This document shows, piece by piece, positions 15,960 to 22,512 of a DNA stretch of 22,512 nucleotides (position 1 is its first letter; the number at the start of each line of letters is the position of its first letter). Under the pieces are notes generated by a model. It was not told where the DNA came from, did no database searches, and saw only the letters and a program-made list of their open reading frames with translations. Source of the stretch: Hyphomonas sp. (GTDB lineage Bacteria > Pseudomonadota > Alphaproteobacteria > Caulobacterales > Hyphomonadaceae). Where the stretch lies: NCBI GenBank assembly GCA_003486945.1, contig DNFL01000037.1:1-22512 (forward strand), given 5' to 3'. A program made the translations under genes and the position numbers.

Positions 15960-18911
15960 CTACCACTCAGCACGGATGCCAACGGTGAAGTAGCGACCGT
16001 TGAGATCGTAGAGGCCGGGGATTGTTGGATAGCCGACACCGGACAGCGTTGTCGGCATGAGCGGCGGCTCCTGGTCGAACAAATTGTTGACCGTTGCATA
16101 GAGCTGCATGTTTCCACCTTGCGCTTCGAAAGCGTACGCTGCAGAGAGATTCGTGTAAAAGATCTCAGGCACGGTCGGGTCTCGGAACACGCCGCCGCCT
16201 GCCGGGCTGACCTTCAGCATTGAGCCGATATACCGCTCCTGAACGGTGAGCGAAAATGGTCCCTGATCGTAGGTCGCCGACAACAGGCCCCGCCATTCTG
16301 GCATCCCCGGTACTGAGAGCCCGACAAGTTCGGTGGTCACTCCGCCTGAAACCGAGTCCGCCTCGTCAATGTAACCCGCCAGCAGCCGGAACGTCACATC
16401 GGCATTTCCAACTGGGCGAGTGTAGCTCACGTCGAAATCCACTCCCGAACGATTCTGCACGCTGGCATTGGTCTGCAAGAGGCTGACTGAAGTTATGTTG
16501 TCGACTGACGGGTCTCCAACGATTTGAGCGCAAGCGGTGGCGTCTCCGTTGTTGCAGTCCGTCAGAACCCGCGGCACGGTTCGCGCAGTGACAATGCCGT
16601 CGGTCAGTTCAATGTTGTAATAGTCTATCGAGGCGCTCAGGCCCGGCAGGAAGGACGGCCGGAAAACGGCCCCGACAGTTGAGGTGTCGCCGATCTCGGG
16701 CTGAAGATCAGGGTTGCCCGCGGTAATTGTCGGAATCGTGGGAATCTGATTGCCCGTAAACGGATTGACGGTGAATGCTGCAAAGCCGGTGGAGGGGCTG
16801 GCAAACAACTCGAAGAGATTGGGCGCACGAATGTCGCGCGACCGCGAGGCTCTGAACCTTATGTCGGAGATCGGCTCATAGCTCACCCCGACCTTCCAGG
16901 TGCTGACCTCGCCGCTATTGCTGTAGTCCGTATAGCGAAGCGCCCCATTGAGTTCGAGATTGGTTGTGATCGGTGCAATCGTCTCGAAGTAGAGTTCTTG
17001 CACCGTGTCGCTAACCTGTTCCTGTTCGCCGACATTGCCTTGTATCCAGCCGCCATAGCGGCACGCCGTTGGCGTCGGGCACAACGTCACATTCATTGAT
17101 CGTCCACGGATGGTAGCGGGATCAATCTGGGAAGTCGCGACGAGATTGGAGGTCCCAGACAATTCGCGGTTGCGCCACTCGACGCCAGTCGCGACCGAAA
17201 CGGGGCCGGCCGGAAGCTCAAACAAAGTACCCTGGAAATTGAGCGCCAGCACCTGCTGAGCGCTCGTCGTCGAGTTTTCATTTGTGCCAGTAATATAGTC
17301 GAGGGCCGCCTGAGACGGCGCGCCAAAGCCAAACAGGTTTATCGGGACACAGCCGTCATAGATGCTGCCAGGACTGGTCAGCGTCACTCGGCAAACCGTG
17401 CTGCCACTTCCATTGTCGACCGCATCCGCAGCCGCCAGAAGGCGCGCGACATTGACCGCGTTGTGCTCAGCGCCCTCCTGCTTGGTCTCCCCGTATCCGA
17501 GGTAGGCGTCCCAAGTCCAGTCGCCGACGAGTTCGCCTGAGAGTCCACCGGAAATGTCATAGTAGGTGGTGTCGGTTGTATTGTAGGAGGCGCCGCCTTC
17601 TCGATTTGAGCGCGTCATAAAAAAAGACGTGTACCCGTTCGTGGTCATCGTGCTCTGCAAACCCGCGGGCATGAACGGGTTGCCGCTGAACATTTCCAAA
17701 AGTGTGCCGCTGTTGCCGCTAAAGGCTGGCCATCCGTATTGGTTTTGCGCGCTGTTGAGTGCGCCCGTTAGCTGCACGTAGCCGTGCAGAGTGGGGGAGA
17801 AATCGTAGCCGAAGCGGCCGTAAAGCCGATTGGTTTCTGTTTCACCCAGCGGCTGCATGGCCCCGCTCGGCGAGTAGCCGTCGCCACCAACCGCGTTGGG
17901 TGCGCCGGGAGGCAGGATTGTTCCAAGATTCGTTGGCCCGTATGCACCGCCGGGCAAAAACTGCGTCCCCGCAAGAGGCGCGGAACCGAAATTGAACGGC
18001 AGGCCATTGGAGCTGACGATCAAGCCGCCGGTGGTTCCGGTGTAGAAACGCGTGTCGGCAACATCGTAGTACGGCGAGGCCAAAGTGCCCGCTCCCGCCA
18101 ACACCCACATCTGAGCGCTTTGTGGGCGATCTAGCAGGCTCGGAATACCCGCCGCCTCATAGTGCTCGAGGCTGAATATGATGTGCCCGCGCCCGTCGAG
18201 CACGGACGTCCCGCCAGCTATGCCAGCCTTGATTTGCTCATCGTCGCTGTACCCTGATATGCCATACTGCAAATTGGCGCGCAGGCCCTCAAACTCGGTG
18301 TCCGTGATGTAGTTGACCACTCCGGCGACGGCGTCCGAGCCATAGGCGGCCGAAGCGCCGCCGGTGACGACATCAACACGCTGCAGCAAAAGCTCAGGTA
18401 AAACGTTGGCGTCCACCACACCACTGGAAATGGACGGCGCTAGCCGATTGCTGTTCAGCAGCACGAGCGTTCTATTTGGACCCAGTTGGCGAAGCTCGAG
18501 GTAGGCACCCGCCGATGCCGTCCCGGCCGCGCAGCAATATGAGCGGCCGCCCAAGGCAGACTGGCCGGTCAAGGACGGCAACTGCCTCAGAGCATCGGCG
18601 ACCGTGGACGGGGTCGTCGTGAGCAATTCCTGTGCACCGACCGCAGTGACCGGCGTTGGTGCCTGGTAGCCCGGATTTTGGATGCGCGATCCGGTAACGA
18701 CGATCTTCGCCACACGCAGGTCCTTCGTGTCGGACGCTGTTTCCGGCTCCTGCGTGTCGGACGCTGTTTCGGGCTCCTGCATACCGGACGCTGTTTCCCG
18801 CTCCTGCGTACCGGACGTTGTTTCAGGCCCCTGCGCAATGGCGGGCAAGGGCGCGAGTACAAGTGCCAGCGCGGCACTTAGCAAACAGTTTTTCCGATTG
18901 ATTTGTCTCAC
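15960..18911 (-). CDS. TonB-dependent outer-membrane receptor 2
   Basis: GTG 18911 follows CGGGAGGAAAAAGCA and opens RQINRKNCLLSAALALVLAP, nearly the same leader as in receptor 1, giving 983 residues. An upstream in-frame ATG (18968) would put the promoter inside the gene. After the signal peptide come four 9-residue repeats, then RVAKIVVTGSRI, the TonB-box region. Plug motifs are TPSTVADALRQLPSLTG, GPNRTLVLLNSNRLAPS and VDVVTGGASAAYGSDAVAGVVNYI; the barrel ends YFTVGIRAEW with a terminal aromatic. The body differs strongly from receptor 1 (the plug is of the longer type with TVADALRQLP), so the two share a leader and promoter but probably bind different ligands. Extra Cys residues (SYCCAAG near 140) in the plug are unusual but occur in this receptor type. 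Confidence 0.92.
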   Translation of the reverse strand: MRQINRKNCLLSAALALVLAPLPAIAQGPETTSGTQERETASGMQEPETASDTQEPETASDTKDLRVAKIVVTGSRIQNPGYQAPTPVTAVGAQELLTTTPSTVADALRQLPSLTGQSALGGRSYCCAAGTASAGAYLELRQLGPNRTLVLLNSNRLAPSISSGVVDANVLPELLLQRVDVVTGGASAAYGSDAVAGVVNYITDTEFEGLRANLQYGISGYSDDEQIKAGIAGGTSVLDGRGHIIFSLEHYEAAGIPSLLDRPQSAQMWVLAGAGTLASPYYDVADTRFYTGTTGGLIVSSNGLPFNFGSAPLAGTQFLPGGAYGPTNLGTILPPGAPNAVGGDGYSPSGAMQPLGETETNRLYGRFGYDFSPTLHGYVQLTGALNSAQNQYGWPAFSGNSGTLLEMFSGNPFMPAGLQSTMTTNGYTSFFMTRSNREGGASYNTTDTTYYDISGGLSGELVGDWTWDAYLGYGETKQEGAEHNAVNVARLLAAADAVDNGSGSTVCRVTLTSPGSIYDGCVPINLFGFGAPSQAALDYITGTNENSTTSAQQVLALNFQGTLFELPAGPVSVATGVEWRNRELSGTSNLVATSQIDPATIRGRSMNVTLCPTPTACRYGGWIQGNVGEQEQVSDTVQELYFETIAPITTNLELNGALRYTDYSNSGEVSTWKVGVSYEPISDIRFRASRSRDIRAPNLFELFASPSTGFAAFTVNPFTGNQIPTIPTITAGNPDLQPEIGDTSTVGAVFRPSFLPGLSASIDYYNIELTDGIVTARTVPRVLTDCNNGDATACAQIVGDPSVDNITSVSLLQTNASVQNRSGVDFDVSYTRPVGNADVTFRLLAGYIDEADSVSGGVTTELVGLSVPGMPEWRGLLSATYDQGPFSLTVQERYIGSMLKVSPAGGGVFRDPTVPEIFYTNLSAAYAFEAQGGNMQLYATVNNLFDQEPPLMPTTLSGVGYPTIPGLYDLNGRYFTVGIRAEW
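18727..18834. repeat. Four tandem 27-bp repeats in the receptor 2 N-terminal linker
   Basis: Four adjacent units of 27 bp (18727, 18754, 18781, 18808) differ at a few positions and encode the nine-residue theme ETASDTQEP with variants ETASGMQEP and ETTSGTQER. They lie between the signal peptide and the TonB box. Receptor 1 has only one comparable unit (DAASDTQEL), so the tract has expanded here. The unit length keeps the frame, so copy number can vary without loss of function. Confidence 0.92.
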
Positions 18912-18969
18912 TGCTTTTTCCTCCCGGTAACATGTTCGACACGAAAACCTATCGTCAATAATCCGCATC

Positions 18970-18991
18970 TGTCAACATTGGCCGGACCAAT
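18970..18991 (-). promoter_or_regulatory. GntR-type operator and -35 before TonB receptor 2
   Basis: ATTGGCC-G-GACCAAT (18977-18991) is the shared operator with one internal mismatch to perfect symmetry. On the transcribed strand a consensus TTGACA (18970-18975) starts 2 bases after it, then GATGCGG. GATAGG, 16 bp beyond, is a weak -10 candidate. It lies 65 bp before the GTG start. Confidence 0.72.
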
Positions 18992-19071
18992 ATGGTTTCG
19001 AATGAAACTAACTGCGCCGTTTTAGCAACGTTTACTTTCGGCGGCGGCGCAGCATTTTCAGACATGAGCCG

Positions 19072-19392
19072 TTAGATGGTCCGAAGGAATTCGGCCGCAT
19101 CCGCGACGCCCTGACGAGCACAGGCGAAGCGGTCCTGGAACACGGTGAAGCCATGAATGGCGCCCTCATAGATCCGTAGATCCACCGCCACTCTGGCAGC
19201 CTTCATACGATCCGCCGGTCGTGTACTGTCGATTCAGAGGTGGTCCAATGGGTTCCAGATTCCCGATAACCCAGCCGCCGCCATGAAAGTGGATCAACCA
19301 GGTTGACGGCGCATCAGAGGCGACAGGATTGTAGAGGCGCGCCGACGGGGGCCAAAAGCGCCATCAATCTGGATATCCCTGACTGGGCTCAT
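19072..19392 (-). pseudogene. Decayed copy of the HSL-type alpha/beta hydrolase, large internal deletion
   Basis: The minus strand first encodes a stretch like residues 55-98 of the intact hydrolase at 21478-22422: VRD...DGAFGP, then after a 1-base loss ARLYNPVASDAPSTWLIHF and HGGGWVIGNLE. It then jumps, out of frame, to a stretch like residues 261-310: DSTRPADRMKAARVAVDL, YEGAIHGFTVFQDRF, ARQGVADAAEFLRTI and stop TAA. About 160 residues in the middle, including the catalytic Ser and Asp, are missing, and the first 50 or so residues are lost as well. So it is non-functional. It sits between the sulfatase 3' end (stop at 19405) and the receptor 2 promoter, the same relative position to a GntR-type operator that the intact hydrolase has. 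Confidence 0.9.
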
Positions 19393-19404
19393 TGACCGTT
19401 GGAC

Positions 19405-21138
19405 TCATTTGGTTTGTTGCTTAGAGGGCTGAGCGAGCCTGCGCTCAAGTTCCGCGAACTGCATGTCAGAGATTTGCGGAAATCCTGGTCGAACAGGTCC
19501 GTATTGGTGCAGCATGCTCAGTGAAAAGCCGCGCCCTGCGAAGGCAACGACCAAGTGTTCTCGCAGTCCCGGTAGAACTGTCTCAACGACTGCCGCCGCT
19601 TCGGGGGCGGCGAACAACTCCTTTAATGAGGATCGGACATCGGGAGGACCATCCGGTGTCGGCAGAGTCGACTCCCAGTCCGCCCAAGGACTACGCTGAT
19701 AGCTGATTGGCGTTTCCAGTTCCACATAATGACTTAGACCGTCCCGTCGAAGATATTCGTCGGCGGGGAGGAAGTCATCATCCAGCAGATCGAGCCATCT
19801 TCTCAATTCCTCTTCCAACTGCTCCTGCAGCGACGCCAAGTCCGCCCGACCGCACAGATTTTGCTTCTGATACGGATCATTTGTATTGTCATAGAGCAGC
19901 CACGGACCTGTGATCGACCGCACATACGTATGCGAGCGGGTGCGCACGCCGCGATACTCTGCAAAGCCGTATTGGCGCACTTGCGCCGGGACAACGTTAT
20001 TGAGGAAGGCTGACTCGGGGAGATTTCGTACGTTTCCCCGCCAGAGAGCCGTTCCGAAATCGCTACCTTGCACGGAGCCCGGAATGGGCAGGCCACAAAT
20101 GCCAAGCAAAGTGGGCATGATATCGGGCGAATTGAGCGGCGCGCCGCACCGCGTTCCGGCTGTGCCGTGTATACGAGGATAGCGCAGCAGGAACGGGACA
20201 CGAATGGATTCTTCCCAAGGGACCATCTTGTGGCTCAACCCTTGAGACTCCATCATGTCTCCGTGGTCGGACGTGAAGACAACGACGGTGTCTTCAACTT
20301 GCCCCGAAGCTTCCACGACGTCTAGAACCCGGGCGAAGCAATCGTCCAATGCAGCCATGTGCGAGTAATAACCGCGCAGGTCTGCCGTCGCCGCACCCGC
20401 CAGTTCATCTGGCACATTCAACCGCAAGGAAATCGGTCGGTCACGAAACATCGCTCGATAGCGCTCTGGTGCAGTGTGGAGTGGGAAGTGCGGCGGACCC
20501 CAGGACAACATCATGAAATACGGTTCGGATTGACCGGCATTCTCTTGGATGAACCTGCACGCATCCTCAGTCTGCGCGAACGCGTCATATCCCTCCCAGT
20601 ATCGCTTCTCCGGATCGTTGTTGTCATAGTAGAATGAGCGATTGTAGTCGTGTGTGGCCTCGGCCGCCTTCCAATAATCGAAACCGAATCTAAATTCCGA
20701 CGGAATAAAATCCTCTCGTCGCTCCCAGCGACCGTCCGGGCTGCCGTAAAGATGCCACTTGCCGACATACGCCGTTCGATACCCGGCAGTGCGAAACACT
20801 TCGCCCAAAGTTGGCGCACTCGGCCGCAGTGGCACGTCATTGATATAGACGCCATTGGTCAGCGGATATTGCCCCGTCACCAAGCTGGCGCGCGCCGGAC
20901 AACACACTGAGCATCCCGAAACAGCTTGATCGAAGTTCACGCTCTCGCGAGCGAAGCGATCAAACGATGGCGTTTCAGCGTTGAGGTCTCCTTCGTAGCC
21001 CATCGACTGACCTCTCCATTGATCGGCCATTACAAGCAACACATTCGGGCGGCGATCTTTGGGCGGCGACGCGCAACCCAAGGCGGCGATCGACAAAGAC
21101 GTCAAAGCAAACTGATTGAGGGCCCTTCGAGTTATCAT
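19405..21138 (-). CDS. Formylglycine-dependent sulfatase, Cys type, exported
   Basis: This 577-residue type I sulfatase begins MITRRALNQF and then has a hydrophobic stretch ending ALGC at Cys22, so a Tat-type lipoprotein signal is likely. The active-site motif is CCPAR (79-83) within a CxPxR pattern, followed by ASLVTGQ; Cys79 would be converted to formylglycine by a separate maturation enzyme (none in the window). Metal and sulfate ligands fit Asp39 in VMADQWRG, Lys127/His129 in VGKWHL, and Asp-His in FTSDHGD; the family SHKMVPWEESIRVPFLLRYP segment is present. ATG 21138 follows AGGAG. The gene lies 16 bp after the orphan receptor-leader ORF and so may be driven by that operator-bearing promoter. 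Desulfation of a glycan in the periplasm or at the surface is likely; the sulfatase subfamily and sugar position are not decidable by eye. Confidence 0.93.
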   Translation of the reverse strand: MITRRALNQFALTSLSIAALGCASPPKDRRPNVLLVMADQWRGQSMGYEGDLNAETPSFDRFARESVNFDQAVSGCSVCCPARASLVTGQYPLTNGVYINDVPLRPSAPTLGEVFRTAGYRTAYVGKWHLYGSPDGRWERREDFIPSEFRFGFDYWKAAEATHDYNRSFYYDNNDPEKRYWEGYDAFAQTEDACRFIQENAGQSEPYFMMLSWGPPHFPLHTAPERYRAMFRDRPISLRLNVPDELAGAATADLRGYYSHMAALDDCFARVLDVVEASGQVEDTVVVFTSDHGDMMESQGLSHKMVPWEESIRVPFLLRYPRIHGTAGTRCGAPLNSPDIMPTLLGICGLPIPGSVQGSDFGTALWRGNVRNLPESAFLNNVVPAQVRQYGFAEYRGVRTRSHTYVRSITGPWLLYDNTNDPYQKQNLCGRADLASLQEQLEEELRRWLDLLDDDFLPADEYLRRDGLSHYVELETPISYQRSPWADWESTLPTPDGPPDVRSSLKELFAAPEAAAVVETVLPGLREHLVVAFAGRGFSLSMLHQYGPVRPGFPQISDMQFAELERRLAQPSKQQTK

Positions 21139-21154
21139 GGACGACTCCTGCGAC

Positions 21155-21334
21155 CTAATTCGAATGAGCCTGTGTGGTTTCCGCGTTCCGAGGCGTGAGC
21201 CTCACATCACCGTCAACGACACAGCTTAGCCCCTCGCCCTCCGTGCGGTTCGCCTGCGCGATCGCCGGTAACGGGGCAGGCACAAGTACCAAAGCAGCAC
21301 TTGTCAGATAGCTCTTCCGATTGATGTGTCTCAC
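21155..21334 (-). pseudogene. Orphan TonB-receptor leader: 59-codon ORF, remnant of a third receptor gene
   Basis: GTG 21334, preceded by GAGAGGAATAAGCA, opens RHINRKSYLTSAALVLVPAP and then LPAIAQ, almost identical to the signal peptides of receptors 1 and 2. After the cleavage site the sequence departs (ANRTEGEGLSCVVDGDVRL, then TPRNAETTQAHSN) and stops at TAG. No TonB box, plug or barrel follows. The likely history is deletion of a receptor gene that left its promoter, ribosome-binding site and signal peptide. The result is a short translated exported peptide or upstream ORF placed 16 bp before the sulfatase, which may now use the receptor's promoter. The origin of the last 30 codons is unknown. 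Confidence 0.78.
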
Positions 21335-21396
21335 TGCTTATTCCTCTCGGCACCATGTTAGACATTACGAACCGTCGTCAGAAAACCGCACCAGTC

Positions 21397-21417
21397 TATA
21401 TTGGCCCGACCAATATA
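21397..21417 (-). promoter_or_regulatory. GntR-type operator before the orphan leader/sulfatase
   Basis: ATTGGCC-C-GACCAAT (21400-21414) is extended by TA on both sides, giving arms TATATTGG and CCAATATA and so the longest symmetry of the five copies. The -35-like hexamer that follows on the transcribed strand has decayed to TAGACT compared with TTGACA at the receptor promoters. It lies 63 bp before the GTG of the orphan leader and 63 bp after the hydrolase stop codon. Confidence 0.72.
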
Positions 21418-21477
21418 GTAACATCTAAAACCAACTGTGCCTTTTGGGCAACGTCGCCGCCCGACTCCTGTGCAGAA

Positions 21478-22422
21478 TTAATGAGCGCCCAAACGCAAAA
21501 AGGCGGCCGCATCTGCTACCCCTTGCCGAGCGCAACTGAAGCGTTCCTGAAACATCGTGAACCCGTGAATGGCGCCCTCATAGACCTGCAGATCGACCTT
21601 CACGCCAGCCGCCTCCATCAGGTCCGCAAGCCGGGTACTGTCATTGAAAAGGGGATCGACCGTCGGCGCTGAAATAAATGTGCGCGGCAATCCCTGGAAG
21701 TTCCCGAACAGAGGGGAAGCCTCAGGCTTGCGCCAGTTCGATTCTTCAGGACAGTAGTGCCGACGGAACCGGTACATCGCTTCCGTTTCCAAGAAATATC
21801 CGCTTTTGAGCAGATCCATCGACCGACCCGAGTAGGTCAGATCGAACGCGCCATAGAACAACAACAATCCGGCCAATTGAATTCCGGCATCGCGCAGAGC
21901 CAGCGCTGCGACAAGAGCGAGATTTGCACCGGCGGAAGCTCCGCCCAGAAAGATCCTGTCCGGATCAATGCCCAGCTCCCCTGCCCGGTTCAGTGCGTCC
22001 CGGACACAGGCGATACAGTCATCTCCCGGCCCCGGAAAAGGATGCTCCGGAGCAAGGACATAATCGACTGACAGCACACATATGCCGCTCTCGTCGACAA
22101 TATGGCGCAGTTTCCGGTCCTCGGTTTCCAGATTCCCGATGACCCAGCCGCCGCCATGAAAGTAGATCATGCAGGCTGACGGCGCATTCGAGGCGACAGG
22201 CTTGTAGAGGCGCGCCGGCCGGGGGCCGAAAGCACCGGCGAGCAAAGTGTCCCTCACCTCCCCGACAGGAGGCCCCCCCTTGTTCAGGAGTGCGAACATT
22301 TCATCCATCATCGCCCTTACGCTCGATGGCGAGACTTCATCCATGTTCGGTGGCGGGGGCTGACCCTCCTTTTCCTTCAGGAACGTCAGCACATCTTGCT
22401 GAATGTATGGCTCCGTCTCCAT
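21478..22422 (-). CDS. Alpha/beta hydrolase, hormone-sensitive lipase family (esterase)
   Basis: This 314-residue protein shows the alpha/beta hydrolase fold-3 (HSL, PF07859) pattern: oxyanion-hole HGGGWVIGN (89-97), nucleophile elbow GASAG with Ser163, acid Asp256 in APTVDPL, and His286 in GAIHGF. YVLAPEHPFP is the conserved Asp-Tyr...Pro-Glu-His segment of this family. No signal peptide is seen, so it is probably cytoplasmic. The ribosome-binding site GAGGAGG is very strong and overlaps the gap to the preceding gene (13 bp), which implies an operon from the right. Short-chain ester hydrolysis, for example deacetylation of imported sugars, would fit the locus. A decayed second copy is at 19072-19392. 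Confidence 0.93.
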   Translation of the reverse strand: METEPYIQQDVLTFLKEKEGQPPPPNMDEVSPSSVRAMMDEMFALLNKGGPPVGEVRDTLLAGAFGPRPARLYKPVASNAPSACMIYFHGGGWVIGNLETEDRKLRHIVDESGICVLSVDYVLAPEHPFPGPGDDCIACVRDALNRAGELGIDPDRIFLGGASAGANLALVAALALRDAGIQLAGLLLFYGAFDLTYSGRSMDLLKSGYFLETEAMYRFRRHYCPEESNWRKPEASPLFGNFQGLPRTFISAPTVDPLFNDSTRLADLMEAAGVKVDLQVYEGAIHGFTMFQERFSCARQGVADAAAFLRLGAH

Positions 22423-22435
22423 TGAATACCTCCTC

Positions 22436-22512
22436 TCAAAGCCCGCCCATCATGAACACCGTTTCACCGCCCGGACCGACTACGCGATAGCCCGGCGCCA
22501 AGCCGTCGCATC
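22436..22512 (-). CDS. C-terminal end of an unknown gene (runs off right edge)
   Basis: One minus-strand frame is open from the window edge and ends at TGA (22436-22438), giving CDGLAPGYRVV then GPGGETVFMMGGL. The stop lies 13 bp before the hydrolase ATG with the ribosome-binding site between them, the spacing expected in an operon. The other frames have stops at once or lack sense. I do not recognise the family from 24 residues. Confidence 0.45.
   Translation of the reverse strand, partial: CDGLAPGYRVVGPGGETVFMMGGL

Noticed and set aside
1..22512. CRISPR array, tRNA, rRNA, transposase or phage genes
   Set aside because: I looked for spaced direct repeats, cloverleaf-type segments and recombinase motifs and found none.

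Overview
The window looks like an accessory carbohydrate-utilisation locus from a Gram-negative, probably marine alphaproteobacterium of the Caulobacterales/Hyphomonadales or Sphingomonadales type. This is inferred from the TonB-dependent outer-membrane receptors, the moderately high G+C judged by eye, and a non-phosphorylative L-rhamnose pathway of the kind described in Sphingomonas. I see no rRNA, tRNA, CRISPR array or transposase.

Layout. (1) 1-221, minus strand: the N-terminus of a lipoprotein of the SGNH (GDSL-like) hydrolase family, cut by the window edge. (2) 222-954: a long divergent intergenic region with several small palindromes. (3) 955-6886, plus strand: a Na+/sugar symporter, a secreted GH2 enzyme with the NxK motif of beta-glucuronidases, and a secreted sialate-O-acetylesterase-type protein whose 3' end is frameshifted. 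(4) 7075-10666, minus strand: a compact operon of GntR/FCD regulator, L-rhamnonate dehydratase, SDR dehydrogenase and FAH-family hydrolase. (5) 10981-12150, plus strand: a divergent L-lactate dehydrogenase (lldD). (6) 12307-18911, minus strand: two TonB-dependent receptors followed by two exported RidA-like proteins. (7) 19072-22512, minus strand: a decayed alpha/beta hydrolase, a Cys-type sulfatase, an orphan receptor leader, an intact HSL-type alpha/beta hydrolase and the last codons of one more gene.

How the parts fit. L-rhamnonate would be dehydrated to 2-keto-3-deoxy-L-rhamnonate, oxidised to the 2,4-diketo compound and cleaved to pyruvate plus L-lactate. The neighbouring LldD would then oxidise the lactate to pyruvate. 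The exported glucuronidase-like GH2, sulfatase, acetylesterase-like enzymes, symporter and TonB receptors suggest that the rhamnose comes from a sulfated, acetylated, glucuronate-containing polymer (ulvan- or rhamnan-like). The polymer identity is inference: no lyase, rhamnosidase, rhamnose dehydrogenase or rhamnonolactonase is visible here.

The most notable signal is a 15-bp near-palindrome, half-site GACCAAT, that occurs five times, all in promoter regions: before the GntR gene, before lldD, before both TonB receptors and before the orphan leader that precedes the sulfatase. It resembles FadR/UxuR-type operators and probably defines a local GntR regulon that joins rhamnonate catabolism to outer-membrane uptake. 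The second notable signal is a duplicated [hydrolase - operator - receptor leader] unit with complementary decay: one copy kept the hydrolase and lost the receptor, the other kept the receptor and lost the hydrolase.
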